From assembly GCF_001879205.1 (NCBI RefSeq), contig NZ_MLFK01000011.1, forward strand, positions 1 through 64,000: DNA of 64,000 nucleotides, written 5' to 3'. The notes beneath the pieces are model-generated. The model did no database searches and had not been told where the DNA came from. It saw only the letters and a list, made by a program, of their open reading frames with translations. Positions 7,710-17,277 of the stretch are shown here, piece after piece. This DNA comes from Flavobacterium johnsoniae. Lineage in GTDB: Bacteria > Bacteroidota > Bacteroidia > Flavobacteriales > Flavobacteriaceae. The stretch's first letter is position 1, and every line of letters begins with the position of its first letter. The translations under genes were made by a program, and so were the position numbers.

Positions 7710-9692
7710 ATGGCAGGCGGAGAAAATGAACAGGCCCTTCGAAAAATACTCGATATGACAAGACTGCTGAGCATCCTTGTTCTGGCCATACATGTCTATT
7801 ACTGGTTCTATGGTCTTTTCCAGCACCAAAGTCTTGTAAACAGTCTGGGCATCCGGATTCTGGAAGCACTCTTCAGAACGGGTCTCTTTAATAATTTTCA
7901 TGTCTCCAAAATCCTGTCTCTTATCCTCCTGCTGATTTCTCTTCTGGGGGTTAAAGGACGAAAGGATGAAAAAATAAACTGCAGGCGGGCTTTGAATTAT
8001 GCAGCGGCGGGTTTACTGCTTTTCTTTCTAAGTTTTTATGTGCTTTTGCTGCAGATAGACAGCTCCCGGGCCGCGGTTTATTACATTATTGCGACCTGCT
8101 CCGGATTTATAATGATCCTCACCGCAGGCACGCTTCTATCGAGGATTATAAAAAAAAGACTTAATTCTGAGGATATCTTCAATAAAGAAAATGAAACCTT
8201 TCCGCAGGAGGAGCGCCTTCTGGAGAATGAGTATTCAATTAATCTGCCTGCCCGGTACGCATTGAAAAATAAAATAAGAAAAAGCTGGATCAATATCATT
8301 AATCCTTTCAGGGGCCTTCTGGTGCTGGGAACTCCGGGTTCGGGTAAGTCTTATTTTGTGATACGCCACGTCATTACACAGCATATTAAAAAGGGATTTA
8401 CGATGTTTATCTACGATTTCAAATTTGATGATCTCACCACTATTGCCTATAACACCTGGCTGGATTCTAAAAAGACCGGAGCCTGCGTGCCTGCATTCTA
8501 CTGCATCAATTTTGATGACCTGGGCCGCAGCCACCGCTGTAATCCTTTAGTGCCTTCGGCCATGACCGATATTACCGATTCGGCAGAATCCGCCCGCACC
8601 ATTCTGCTGGGACTCAACAGAGAATGGATCAAACGCCAGGGAGATTTCTTTGTGGAATCTCCCATCAACTTTCTCACAGCCGTTATATGGTACCTGAGAA
8701 AATATAAAGACGGCAGGTTCTGCACCCTTCCGCATGTCATTGAACTGATGCAGGCCGAGTATGATGATCTTTTTACCCTTTTGAGAACAGAAAAGGAAAT
8801 TGAGGTGCTCATCAATCCATTTGTAAATGCTTATCTCAATGACGTCATGGAGCAGCTTGAGGGGCAGATTGCATCGGCTAAGGTGGCCATGGCCAGACTC
8901 TCTTCTCCCCAGCTCTATTATGTGCTCTCCGGAAATGATTTCACCCTTGATATTAATAATCCCGCCGATCCAAAGATTGTCTGCATGGGCAGCAATCCCC
9001 AGAAAATACAAATTTACGGAGCTGTCCTTTCACTTTATGTGAACCGTTTATTAAAACTTGTCAATCAGAAAGGAAAACAGAAAAGCAGTCTGATATTCGA
9101 TGAGTTTCCCACAATTTATCTCAACAATATCGACAGCCTTATTGCAACAGCCAGGAGCAATAAAGTGGCTGCCTGCCTTGGAATTCAGGATTTCAGCCAG
9201 CTCAGAAAAGAGTACGGACGCGAGCAGGCCGATGTTATTGCCAATATAACAGGAAACATTATCAGCGGACAGGTCACCGGGGAAAGCGCCAAACAGTTAT
9301 CGGAGCGTTTCGGCAGAATCATGCAGCGCCGGGAAAGTTTTTCAATAAACAGTTCAGATACCTCTGTGAGCCTATCCAGACAGCTGGAATCTGCAGTGCC
9401 CGCATCCCGGATTGCCGCTTTGAGCTCCGGGGAATTTGTAGGGATGACAGCAGATGACCCTGACTGCCCAATAGCACTTAAAACCTTTCACTGCGCGGTA
9501 GTAAATGATCATAAAGCCCTGAAGAGAGAAACCGGCCAATACAGGAGTATTCCAATTGTGCGCAGCCTCAGCGATGAGGACATCCAGAACTGCTACCTGC
9601 AGATAAAACGCGATATTCAGGATATAATCCAGAGTGAAATGGACCGGCTGGTAAGTGATCCGGAGCTCTCCTGTCTGGTAATTAGAAAATAG
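7710..9692 (+). CDS. mobC: MobC / TraG-VirD4-type coupling protein
   Basis: 660 aa. The N-terminal 145 residues contain several hydrophobic segments (about 18-38, 63-82, 95-112 and 120-142) that anchor it in the inner membrane. The Walker A motif GTPGSGKS is near residue 207. Walker B is in SSLIFDEFPTIYL near residue 460, followed by the ARSNK...GIQDFSQLRKEYG region typical of VirD4/TraG ATPases. These proteins bring the relaxosome to a type IV secretion channel. The length and position match the MobC proteins of Bacteroidota mobilisation modules. The order here is primase, mobC, mobA, mobB. No transfer-channel (tra) genes occur in the window, so transfer would need a helper or genes elsewhere. 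Confidence 0.88.
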   Translation: MAGGENEQALRKILDMTRLLSILVLAIHVYYWFYGLFQHQSLVNSLGIRILEALFRTGLFNNFHVSKILSLILLLISLLGVKGRKDEKINCRRALNYAAAGLLLFFLSFYVLLLQIDSSRAAVYYIIATCSGFIMILTAGTLLSRIIKKRLNSEDIFNKENETFPQEERLLENEYSINLPARYALKNKIRKSWINIINPFRGLLVLGTPGSGKSYFVIRHVITQHIKKGFTMFIYDFKFDDLTTIAYNTWLDSKKTGACVPAFYCINFDDLGRSHRCNPLVPSAMTDITDSAESARTILLGLNREWIKRQGDFFVESPINFLTAVIWYLRKYKDGRFCTLPHVIELMQAEYDDLFTLLRTEKEIEVLINPFVNAYLNDVMEQLEGQIASAKVAMARLSSPQLYYVLSGNDFTLDINNPADPKIVCMGSNPQKIQIYGAVLSLYVNRLLKLVNQKGKQKSSLIFDEFPTIYLNNIDSLIATARSNKVAACLGIQDFSQLRKEYGREQADVIANITGNIISGQVTGESAKQLSERFGRIMQRRESFSINSSDTSVSLSRQLESAVPASRIAALSSGEFVGMTADDPDCPIALKTFHCAVVNDHKALKRETGQYRSIPIVRSLSDEDIQNCYLQIKRDIQDIIQSEMDRLVSDPELSCLVIRK

Positions 9693-9792
9693 CCCCCCCC
9701 TAAAGTTTTATAACCCCGCGATTGAATCTGCTGGTACATATTTTTCTGCCGGTTCAATCCCGGAATTTTTACTTATTTAAAACCGCTGTGAT
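9693..9792. other. Candidate oriT region upstream of mobA
   Basis: A 100-bp gap between mobC and mobA starts with a run of eight C's and contains a short inverted repeat (GATTGAA at 9720-9726, TTCAATC at 9753-9759) with a 26-bp spacer. Origins of transfer of mobilisable elements often lie beside the relaxase genes. The nick site cannot be read from sequence alone, so this is a position-based suggestion. Confidence 0.3.
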
Positions 9793-10170
9793 ATGAGAAA
9801 AGATAATCCATTTAGAATCCGAAGCATTTATGTGGGGTTAAAACCCCAGGAATACCAGCAGTTTGAGCAACAGTACAAAAACAGCACCTGCAGGAATATG
9901 AGCGAGTTTATCCGTAAAGTTTTATTTCAAAAGCCCCTCACCCTTTTCTACAGGAATAAATCAATAGATGATTTCATTGAGGAGGCCGCGGTTTTAAACC
10001 AGCAGATCAATGCCCTGAAAGATCTCATGGCCTGCCCCCGCCCTTCAGTATGCAGAGATTATGAAAACTGCAGAGACAAAGACCTCCTGGTTCAGACCAG
10101 GGCACTGAGCCTGAGAATGGAAGAAATTAAATTACAACTTGAAAAAATCACACTCAAATGGTTGCAGTAA
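9793..10170 (+). CDS. mobA: MobA-type relaxosome accessory protein (ribbon-helix-helix)
   Basis: 125 aa, basic N-terminus. Residues 8-45 (RSIYVGLKPQEYQQFEQQY...MSEFIRKVLF) match the pattern of MobC/NikA-type ribbon-helix-helix proteins that bind oriT and help the relaxase. The C-terminal half is helical, probably coiled coil, and includes several Cys (MACPRPSVCRDYENC). The stop codon overlaps the start of the relaxase gene by 13 bp, so the two are translationally coupled. Confidence 0.75.
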   Translation: MRKDNPFRIRSIYVGLKPQEYQQFEQQYKNSTCRNMSEFIRKVLFQKPLTLFYRNKSIDDFIEEAAVLNQQINALKDLMACPRPSVCRDYENCRDKDLLVQTRALSLRMEEIKLQLEKITLKWLQ

Positions 10171-11252
10171 TAAAAACAGGCACTTCAATACTTAGAACAC
10201 TGCGCTATAATGAGAATAAAGTACAAAAAGGACTCGCGCAGTGCATCGGAGCCGGTAATTATCCTGTAGATCTGGAACGCATCACCTATGAAATGAAATT
10301 AAAGCGTTTCACACTTAGAACATCTTTAAACGAAAATGCCAGAAGCTGCATTCTTCATATTTCGCTCAATTTTGCCCCTTCGGAGAACTACGGCCCGGAA
10401 AAGCTTCTTGCTGTTGCCAGAAGTTATATCAATAAGATCGGTTTTGGCCGGCAGCCTTATCTTGTTTATCAGCACCATGATGCCGGTCATCCCCATCTTC
10501 ATCTTATCACACTGAATATAAAAAGGGATGGCAGCCGTATTTATATTCATAATCTGGCGGCTCGAAAATCTGAACCGGCCAGAAGAGAGGTTGAGATGAT
10601 CTTCGGACTGGCAAAAGCAGGCAAGATACCCAAAAACACAGAAGACCACAGCCTGAGCGATGCACCTGCAAAGGTGCTCTATGGAAAGACCGAATCAAAA
10701 AAAGCTCTCTCAGGAGTACTGGCTTATATACTGCAAACCTACAGTTTTACAAGCCTGCGCTCGCTTAATGCCGTGCTGGCTCACTACAATATTGCAGCTG
10801 ACAGAGGAAATAAAAATTCCAAAACATTCTTAAGAAAAGGACTGCTGTACAAAATATTAAACGAGCAGGGAAAACCTGCCGGCATTCCCTTTAAAGCCAG
10901 CAGCCTGCCTGGTAAACCCACTCTGGCTTTTCTGAAGAATCTATTCAGGGCCAATGCTCTTCAGGGTGCCGTCTTGAGGTCGCAGAGCAGAAAAAAAGTA
11001 AACACGGCCCTGTCCCGATGCGCATCATTCCGAGATCTTATCCTTCGCCTGGGCAGGGAAAACATTTCGGCTGTTTTAGAAAAGAATATGCAGGGAGATG
11101 TGCTGAGGATCAGTTATACAGACTATGCTGCAAAAACCGTCTTTATTGAAAGCACCCTTAAAAACAAATACATAAAACTGCGCCGGGGAGAAAATGCTTC
11201 CCTGAAGAATCTAAAGACAATTAAAAAAGCAAAGACTGCCTCCGGATTATAA
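10158..11252 (+). CDS. mobB: MobB relaxase (HUH endonuclease)
   Basis: 364 aa. The start ATG lies inside mobA in another frame. Motif III of the relaxase/mobilisation nuclease family is clear near residues 105-118 as HDAGHPHLHLITLN, giving the metal-binding histidines. The N-terminal TLRYNENK contains the likely nicking tyrosine near residue 17. The region after about residue 170 is basic and less conserved. The enzyme would cut oriT and stay bound to the transferred strand. The gene ends 13 bp before the convergent end of the pectin locus, so the module directly abuts it. Confidence 0.87.
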   Translation: MVAVIKTGTSILRTLRYNENKVQKGLAQCIGAGNYPVDLERITYEMKLKRFTLRTSLNENARSCILHISLNFAPSENYGPEKLLAVARSYINKIGFGRQPYLVYQHHDAGHPHLHLITLNIKRDGSRIYIHNLAARKSEPARREVEMIFGLAKAGKIPKNTEDHSLSDAPAKVLYGKTESKKALSGVLAYILQTYSFTSLRSLNAVLAHYNIAADRGNKNSKTFLRKGLLYKILNEQGKPAGIPFKASSLPGKPTLAFLKNLFRANALQGAVLRSQSRKKVNTALSRCASFRDLILRLGRENISAVLEKNMQGDVLRISYTDYAAKTVFIESTLKNKYIKLRRGENASLKNLKTIKKAKTASGL

Positions 11253-11265
11253 AGGGCGGATACTT

Positions 11266-12009
11266 CTATCTCAGGGCTTTTTTAAGTTTTAAAAGAGCGG
11301 CATCCTGTGAAGACTGAATGCTGCTGATTACAATCTTCGCAATTTCAAGAGCCCCTTCCAGTGAGAGATGGGTATCATCTGATTTGTCTTTCTCATAATA
11401 GGGATGCTCGCCGGCTTTAAAATGCAGGTGAAGTTTTTTTGACCTCTCCGGTCCATATGACTGCTCAAGTCTTTCTGTATAATATTCCAGGTCAATAAAA
11501 GGCACTTTATATTCCTGGGCTACAAGACGAGTCTCCAAAGGATAATCCCCGTGTGTGGGCACCAGAACGCCTTTCTCATTGAAATTACGTCGCGCAATTG
11601 AAGTAAGCAGGACAGGCACTGCACCCTTTTCCCTGCTCTGTTTTACAAACTTGATTAAATTGTATCTATAGGCCGTATGCGGATTGGTATAACGTGCAGA
11701 ATCTTCTATCTTTTCATCATTATGTCCAAATTCGATAAAAACATAATCCCCTTTTTTAAGCTTTTTATAAATCGAATCCCATCTTTTTTCATTGATATAA
11801 CTTTTGGTGCTTCTTCCGTTTACCGCCTTATTTACCACAGTAATGTCATCATTGAAAAACGGCTGTAAAACCTGCGCCCAGCCATGCTCGGGGTTTCGTT
11901 CAGGATCTTTTTTATCAGCCATTGTAGAATCGCCTATGGTGTACAGAGTCGTCTTTTGTGCAAAACAAACAGCGGAGATGAGAAATGTTAAGAAGATGTA
12001 TTTTTTCAT
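11266..12009 (-). CDS. Rhamnogalacturonan acetylesterase, CE12-type SGNH hydrolase
   Basis: 247 aa with a signal peptide (residues 1-18, ending CFAQ). SGNH blocks are visible: GDST with nucleophile Ser28, an asparagine-containing block near VNGRST, FGHND near residue 95, and DDTHLS near residue 214 carrying the catalytic Asp and His. The family removes acetyl groups from rhamnogalacturonan I and related pectin so that lyases and hydrolases can act. It is the last gene of the minus-strand pectin locus, about 105 bp after a GH28 gene. Exact substrate cannot be read from sequence. Confidence 0.85.
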   Translation of the reverse strand: MKKYIFLTFLISAVCFAQKTTLYTIGDSTMADKKDPERNPEHGWAQVLQPFFNDDITVVNKAVNGRSTKSYINEKRWDSIYKKLKKGDYVFIEFGHNDEKIEDSARYTNPHTAYRYNLIKFVKQSREKGAVPVLLTSIARRNFNEKGVLVPTHGDYPLETRLVAQEYKVPFIDLEYYTERLEQSYGPERSKKLHLHFKAGEHPYYEKDKSDDTHLSLEGALEIAKIVISSIQSSQDAALLKLKKALR

Positions 12010-12114
12010 TTTTATTTTTTTTAAACTAAAAAGAACTGCATTTTTTTCAGCCTTGCGTTTTGCCTTTTACCTGACAATACGCAGATAAAATCCTCCGGGC
12101 GCTCTGCCCTTAAA

Positions 12115-13464
12115 TTAATGCTTAGAAACTGCTGAAGGCACCGTTGCTCTTTTACCAATAAAAACATCAGTGATTAAAACATTCTCAGCATTTTCATTGG
12201 ACAGAGCATTTTTAGCCTCTTTGATTTCTATATTCTTCAACGATATGTTTCGGATCTTTTTATCGGGAAATCCCTGAATGACAATTCCGGATTCTGATGC
12301 TTTATTGCAGGTAATATTTGAAAAATGAATGTTTGAAATATCAGACTGGTATCCTTTTCCTTCTCCATGATAATTGGCTGTCATGTAAATGCAGTCCTCA
12401 ACTTGATCTAATTGAATATTTTGAACAAAAACATTTTTGATAAAACCTCCTCTGTCGGCATTGGTTTTCAAATAAATCCCTCTTTTTAAATAGCCGATTG
12501 TTCTGCAGTTCTCTACAAATACATTCTGTACTCCTGCCGACATTTCACTGCCAATAACCACCCCGTGAAGTCCTTTAAAATTACAGTTTCTTATTACTAT
12601 GTTTTCACTTGGCGTTGCCGTATTTGCCCTTCCTTCATGGTCGCGTCCGGCTTTAATGGCCACATTATCATCGCCGTTATCAAAAGTGACATTTTCTATT
12701 AAAACATCTTTAGCATATTCCGGATCAATGCCGTCATTGTTATAATTTAAAGATTTGTAACTGATGCCGCGGATGGTAATACTCTGCGATTTTAAAAGAT
12801 GCAGGCACCAGAAGGGTGAATTTTCGATACGCACATTTTCAACCAGAATATTTTTGCAGTTAAAGAACTGGATCATCTGCGGACGCAGAAAATAGCCTTC
12901 GCCCAATTTCCTGTCTTTTAACGGCACATTATTATGGTTCATATCACGGCTTAAATTTTTACCCGGCCCTTCTTCTGCCTTAAAGCTTTTCCATGTTTTT
13001 CCTCCCTCTCCGTCAATTGTTCCCTCGCCCGTTATCGCAATATTGGTGCATTCATAGGCATAAATCAGCGGACTGTAATTGTACAGCATTGTACCTTCCC
13101 AGCTTGTTAAAACCATCGGTAAGTAATCCTGCGGATTGTCGCTGAATTTTATCTTGGCGCCTTTTTCAATTCTCAAATTTACATTGCTTACAAAGTGGAT
13201 CGGCCCGTTTATTTTATAAATCCCTTTCGGAACTACAATTGTACCTCCTTTGTTTTTTTTACACAATGCCATCGCTTTGTCAAATGCGGCTTTGTTATTT
13301 GTAATCGAATCTCCTTTTGCTCCTAATTTCACCACATTAACCTGGTAGGCAGGAAAAACCGGCAGCTGAATTCGCTTTACAATCGAATCCACTTTCGCTG
13401 TTGGAAATTCATTTTTCTGGGCCAGACAGCTCCATGAAATCAATAGTAAAAGGATATATTTCAT
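12115..13464 (-). CDS. GH28 polygalacturonase-family hydrolase, exported
   Basis: 449 aa from the ATG at 13464. An upstream in-frame ATG at 13548 would place 28 extra residues before a clear signal peptide (MKYILLLLISWSCLAQ), so the shorter form is chosen. GH28 motifs are present: NNDGID, GDDNVAIKAG with paired aspartates, HGVVIGSE with the catalytic-site His, and RGIYLKT. The right-handed beta-helix shows as repeated ILVENVRI, VLIENVTF and IVIRNCNF rungs. It hydrolyses alpha-1,4 bonds in galacturonan, or exo-type bonds on short oligomers. It is the second GH28 of the locus; the other is at 27845-29284. Confidence 0.88.
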   Translation of the reverse strand: MKYILLLLISWSCLAQKNEFPTAKVDSIVKRIQLPVFPAYQVNVVKLGAKGDSITNNKAAFDKAMALCKKNKGGTIVVPKGIYKINGPIHFVSNVNLRIEKGAKIKFSDNPQDYLPMVLTSWEGTMLYNYSPLIYAYECTNIAITGEGTIDGEGGKTWKSFKAEEGPGKNLSRDMNHNNVPLKDRKLGEGYFLRPQMIQFFNCKNILVENVRIENSPFWCLHLLKSQSITIRGISYKSLNYNNDGIDPEYAKDVLIENVTFDNGDDNVAIKAGRDHEGRANTATPSENIVIRNCNFKGLHGVVIGSEMSAGVQNVFVENCRTIGYLKRGIYLKTNADRGGFIKNVFVQNIQLDQVEDCIYMTANYHGEGKGYQSDISNIHFSNITCNKASESGIVIQGFPDKKIRNISLKNIEIKEAKNALSNENAENVLITDVFIGKRATVPSAVSKH

Positions 13465-13567
13465 ATTGTATGTTTTTTTTAAAGAACTGAGACACTGAGG
13501 TTTTGTTATAAAGTTTTCAGGGAGTAAAGCTTTGATAATAAAAATCAAAACTCAGCATCTTAGATAC

Positions 13568-15571
13568 TCAGTTCAAATACCACTTGCTTGAATCTTTTAA
13601 GATATTTTCTATTGTATATTTTTCTGCTTCTTTTTTTGTAAGCTGGCGGGACCATGAAACTCTTTCTGCAGGTTGAAATCCTTCTCCGCTGTTATTATAT
13701 TCGGCGTAAAAAGCGTTTTTTTCAGCCTCTGGTTTCGACCAGTTTTCCCAGCCTTCCGGTTTAATGTGTTTCCCTAACTCGCAGTTTATAAAAACTGTTT
13801 TTGCATAAAAACGCCACGGTCTTCCTAAATAAACTGCATTTGCAGCAGGTTCAGCGGTGAGTTTGCAGTTTTTAAAAACAAATCCGTACTCTAGACCCTG
13901 AGGAGTTGATGCTGCCGTAACATACGAACTTTTGATGCTGTGAATGGTACAGTTTTCAAATAATGCCGTTGCTCCGCCAAAAATAAAATCAGTTGTTCCT
14001 TCTATAAAACAATCTTTAAAATATTGTCTGGCATTTTTTCCTGACAAGTACAGTGTATCCTGATTTCCAGATATAATGCAATTTACAATTTTAACACGGT
14101 TTCCCACAACAGACAATGCAATAGCCTGCCCTTTATCTCCAGATGCATTTTTAATTGTTAAGTTTGATGCTGCAAAATCATCGGCTTCAATTAAAACAGT
14201 TGACGTGTAAAACGTACTGTTGCGTCCTAAATTGATTTTAGAAAAATTATCATCAAACCTTATGATTGTGTTTTCTTTACTTTCACCCAAAAAAACCAGA
14301 TTCGTATTCCATTCCGGCACTCTTACTTTTTCTTTGTAAATTCCGTTTTTTATAAAGATTGTAAATTTTTCATAAGGAAAAGACGGACTTGCATAAATGG
14401 CTTCCTGTATGGTTGTAAAGTCGCCCGAACCGTCCTGGGCAACGGTTAGAAAATTAGTTTTTTTTTTATCTGATGCTGCTTCCGAAACTTTTACTCCGTT
14501 TTTAACGGCCCACGAAGCATATTTTTTCAGTACTTCTTTTGGTTCGTCTGTATACCAGGCATATCCGTTTTTACGCTCTGCACCAATCTCGTCTAATGTT
14601 TTCTTTTTTACTCCGTCGCGGTCACAAAAGAAAGGTTCGTTAGTATCCAATTCCATAAATCTCGCCCAAATTGGCGCAGCATTTTGAGCCGGAATCATTT
14701 TTTTGTCGATGATTTTTCCTGCATCGTTCAATACACGTTTCTCCTCCAGATTGGTGATCTTAGTTTTTTCAAACCAGGCATCTGCACTTTTAACGGCCGT
14801 AATAATTTCCGGCGAAGGATTTTTAATCGACATTAACAACAAAACAATTTTAGCCGATTCTTTTCCGCTAAGCGAAGGAAGTTCATACGCTCTGGCTTTT
14901 GCAGGAAGCAGTGTAACTTCGTCATGCTGGGCGCACCATGCCGTTAAAACACCATTTTGTTTGTACTGCGTTTTTACAATGCAGTCAATTCCTTTATTAA
15001 AAGACGTTTTTGCTTTATCTGTAATTTCTTTTGATGGTTTAATGCTGTAAAAATCAGTTTCTTCGCCAATCTCTTTCATTACATTTAAAATTCGAACCAT
15101 CGAATCGTCATTATACGTAATATGCGTGTAATACCCTTTTTTCAAAGGATAAAACTGAGGCCAGCCGCCATTTGCATACTGGGCTTCGAACAGATAATTC
15201 AAACCTTTTAAAAAAGATTCTTTGTAACGTTCATCTTTTACCTGAGCGTACATTTTAGACATAAAAAGCATTTCCTGAGTGGTTGCTCCATTATCTGTCG
15301 TGATTTCTTTGGTCGATTTTTTATTTTCAATTAAATCATTTTTCTGCGAAGGCGTTAACTCATTCTGCATTTGAATGTTTTTTGGCCAGCCGCCAATATC
15401 TCTTTGATAAAGCAAAACATTTTCGGCAATTTTTTTGGCTTCTTCGGTGCCAAACCAGGATGCATCATTTTTACGAATAATGTCCGGCCAGTTTTTATAC
15501 GTGTTTTGTGCATTTGCTCCAACACTCAAACTAACAAGAAAAAGCAATAGATATTTTTTTAACTGAATCAT
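13568..15571 (-). CDS. Two-domain pectinase: PL10 pectate lyase fused to CE8 pectin methylesterase
   Basis: 667 aa with a signal peptide (1-21, ending ANAQ). Residues about 25-330 match PL10 pectate lyases (QRDIGGWPKNIQMQ, DNGATTQEM, NGGWPQFYPL, YNDDSMVRIL). Residues about 370-660 are a CE8 pectin methylesterase with DGSGDFTTIQEAI, GNQDTLY, EGTTDFIFGGATA and YLGRPWR, which carry the two catalytic Asp and the Arg. CE8 removes methyl esters from homogalacturonan and PL10 then cleaves the exposed galacturonate chain by beta-elimination. The fusion puts consecutive steps in one polypeptide. The gene lies 10 bp after the GH43 gene, and both domains look intact. Confidence 0.9.
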   Translation of the reverse strand: MIQLKKYLLLFLVSLSVGANAQNTYKNWPDIIRKNDASWFGTEEAKKIAENVLLYQRDIGGWPKNIQMQNELTPSQKNDLIENKKSTKEITTDNGATTQEMLFMSKMYAQVKDERYKESFLKGLNYLFEAQYANGGWPQFYPLKKGYYTHITYNDDSMVRILNVMKEIGEETDFYSIKPSKEITDKAKTSFNKGIDCIVKTQYKQNGVLTAWCAQHDEVTLLPAKARAYELPSLSGKESAKIVLLLMSIKNPSPEIITAVKSADAWFEKTKITNLEEKRVLNDAGKIIDKKMIPAQNAAPIWARFMELDTNEPFFCDRDGVKKKTLDEIGAERKNGYAWYTDEPKEVLKKYASWAVKNGVKVSEAASDKKKTNFLTVAQDGSGDFTTIQEAIYASPSFPYEKFTIFIKNGIYKEKVRVPEWNTNLVFLGESKENTIIRFDDNFSKINLGRNSTFYTSTVLIEADDFAASNLTIKNASGDKGQAIALSVVGNRVKIVNCIISGNQDTLYLSGKNARQYFKDCFIEGTTDFIFGGATALFENCTIHSIKSSYVTAASTPQGLEYGFVFKNCKLTAEPAANAVYLGRPWRFYAKTVFINCELGKHIKPEGWENWSKPEAEKNAFYAEYNNSGEGFQPAERVSWSRQLTKKEAEKYTIENILKDSSKWYLN

Positions 15572-15581
15572 TTTATAAATC

Positions 15582-17180
15582 TTATTTTGTTATTCTAAAC
15601 CAATCAACAGCAGCATTTCCAGAATCATTGGTTACTTTTTCACCTAAAGCAAAAAGCCCTGTTTTGGCACCAATCCATCTTCTTTCTTTCGCTTTAAAAT
15701 CAGCACCAATCGGCTCGTATTTTTTATCATCTAAACTATAAAAGAAACTGCAGATACCGCCTTTTTTTACTTTAACTTTCAGGTAAATGGTGTTATTTGA
15801 AATTAAAACCGGTTTGGTTTCTGTTTCTGAAACTGTTTTATCAAAAGTTCCTGTTTTCTGGTTTAGATACAATTTTCCGTTCTCATTTTTCAAACACAAA
15901 TAACTGTAATCTAAGCCCATGATTATCAATCCGGTTGTTTCTCCGTTCAGTCTCGTGTTGAATGTTATTTTGGCTGCAGCCGAAAATTCTTCGGCAGGAA
16001 ATTTTTGAAGCAGTAAATTAGGCGCATCAAAAATATTTTTTGAGTCTTTAATAGGCGTTACACAAAACAAATTCAAATATCCCATACTGGTAGGAAAACC
16101 CCAGTTAGTCTGTGAATTTGCCTGCCACTGCCATTGAAGTCCTAATTTTGGTTCATTAAACTCATCTGAAGCTGCGGGATTTTCAATTGGATATTTTTTA
16201 CCAACGTTTGGTTTTTTAAAAGTCGTAACAGGTTCTCCAATTCCGTTTTTATCAAAATCCTGTCCCATAACCGGCCAGTCTTTTTCCCATTTCATTGGCT
16301 GTAAATGCACAATTCTTCCATAAGCGCCCTTATCCTGAAAATGAATAAACCAGTCTTCTCCGGTTTGCGTCTGCACCCACGCGCCCTGATGCGGACCGTT
16401 TATTTTGGTTGATCCCTGTTCTAAGACTTTTTTCTTTTCGTAAGGTCCAAATACATTTTTTGACCTTAAAATAGTCTGCCAGCCGGTTGCGACACCGCCC
16501 GCAGGAGCAAAAATGTAGTAATAATTGTTTCGTTTATAGAATTTTGGACCTTCTATTGTGCCTTCGTCCTTATGTCCGTCAATGACCATCACTTCATCGT
16601 TATTGGCAATTGTGCCTTCGGTGTTCATGGTTGAGACTACCAATAAACTTTTGATTTGAGCACGGCTTCCTGCAAATGCGTGCGCGAGATACACTTTTCC
16701 GTCATCATCCCAAAGCGGACTCGGATCAATTAACCCAATTCCGGCTTTTACCAAAAGTGGTTCTGACCACGGTCCTTCCGCTTTTTTTGCTTTTATCATA
16801 TAGATCCCAAAATCAGGATCCGGATAGTAAATATAAAATTCGTTGTTATGAAAAGTTATACTTGGTGCCCAGACACCGTTTCCGTGCTGCACTTTATTAA
16901 AAACATCAAACGGCGGTTGTTTTGGAAGTGCATAACTTACAATTTTCCAGTTAACTAAATCTTTAGAATGCAGAATAGGCAGTCCTGGAATACAGTTAAA
17001 GGAAGAAGCCGTCATATAAAAATCATCTCCAACTCTAACTGCATCAGGATCAGAATAATCAGCATGAATAATAGGATTAGTATATGTTCCGTCTCCATTA
17101 TCCGGCGTCCAGACCTGGGCAAAGTTATTTTGTATCAGGAATATCGATAATAAGAGAAAGAAGGCTTTTAGATTTTTCAT
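15582..17180 (-). CDS. GH43-family glycosidase with C-terminal beta-sandwich
   Basis: 532 aa from the ATG at 17180; an ATG at 17198 would add six residues before the signal peptide (MKNLKAFFLLLSIFLIQNNF). Residues about 30-330 form the five-bladed propeller of GH43, with the general base in YSDPDAVR, the modulating Asp in LIDPSPLWDDDG and the acid in EGTIEGPKFY. A C-terminal beta-sandwich of about 190 residues follows, as in long GH43 subfamilies. These act on arabinose- or xylose-containing side chains or related pectin decorations; the sugar specificity is not certain. It lies between the GH105 set and the PL10-CE8 gene. Confidence 0.85.
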   Translation of the reverse strand: MKNLKAFFLLLSIFLIQNNFAQVWTPDNGDGTYTNPIIHADYSDPDAVRVGDDFYMTASSFNCIPGLPILHSKDLVNWKIVSYALPKQPPFDVFNKVQHGNGVWAPSITFHNNEFYIYYPDPDFGIYMIKAKKAEGPWSEPLLVKAGIGLIDPSPLWDDDGKVYLAHAFAGSRAQIKSLLVVSTMNTEGTIANNDEVMVIDGHKDEGTIEGPKFYKRNNYYYIFAPAGGVATGWQTILRSKNVFGPYEKKKVLEQGSTKINGPHQGAWVQTQTGEDWFIHFQDKGAYGRIVHLQPMKWEKDWPVMGQDFDKNGIGEPVTTFKKPNVGKKYPIENPAASDEFNEPKLGLQWQWQANSQTNWGFPTSMGYLNLFCVTPIKDSKNIFDAPNLLLQKFPAEEFSAAAKITFNTRLNGETTGLIIMGLDYSYLCLKNENGKLYLNQKTGTFDKTVSETETKPVLISNNTIYLKVKVKKGGICSFFYSLDDKKYEPIGADFKAKERRWIGAKTGLFALGEKVTNDSGNAAVDWFRITK

Positions 17181-17208
17181 TTTTTGGTCATTATGCATTC
17201 CAATTAAA

Positions 17209-17257
17209 CCCGACAGGTTTTATCCCGTCCCGAAACTTCGGGATCGGGACTGTCGGG
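17209..17257. repeat. Nested palindromic hairpin between GH43 and GH105 genes
   Basis: The outer arms CCCGACAG (17209-17216) and CTGTCGGG (17250-17257) enclose a second hairpin CCCGAA/TTCGGG (17229-17242). It is GC-rich in an AT-rich gap and resembles small palindromic repeats dispersed in Flavobacterium intergenic regions. It could also slow transcription within the operon or stabilise the mRNA end. Confidence 0.55.
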
Positions 17258-17277
17258 CTTCCGTTTAACTTATAAAA

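Noticed and set aside
7027..9011. Minus-strand frames inside the primase and mobC genes
   Set aside because: They are shadows of well-supported plus-strand genes with clear motifs.
9691..9700. Run of eight C's after mobC
   Set aside because: It lies after the stop codon and cannot alter a reading frame; probably neutral.
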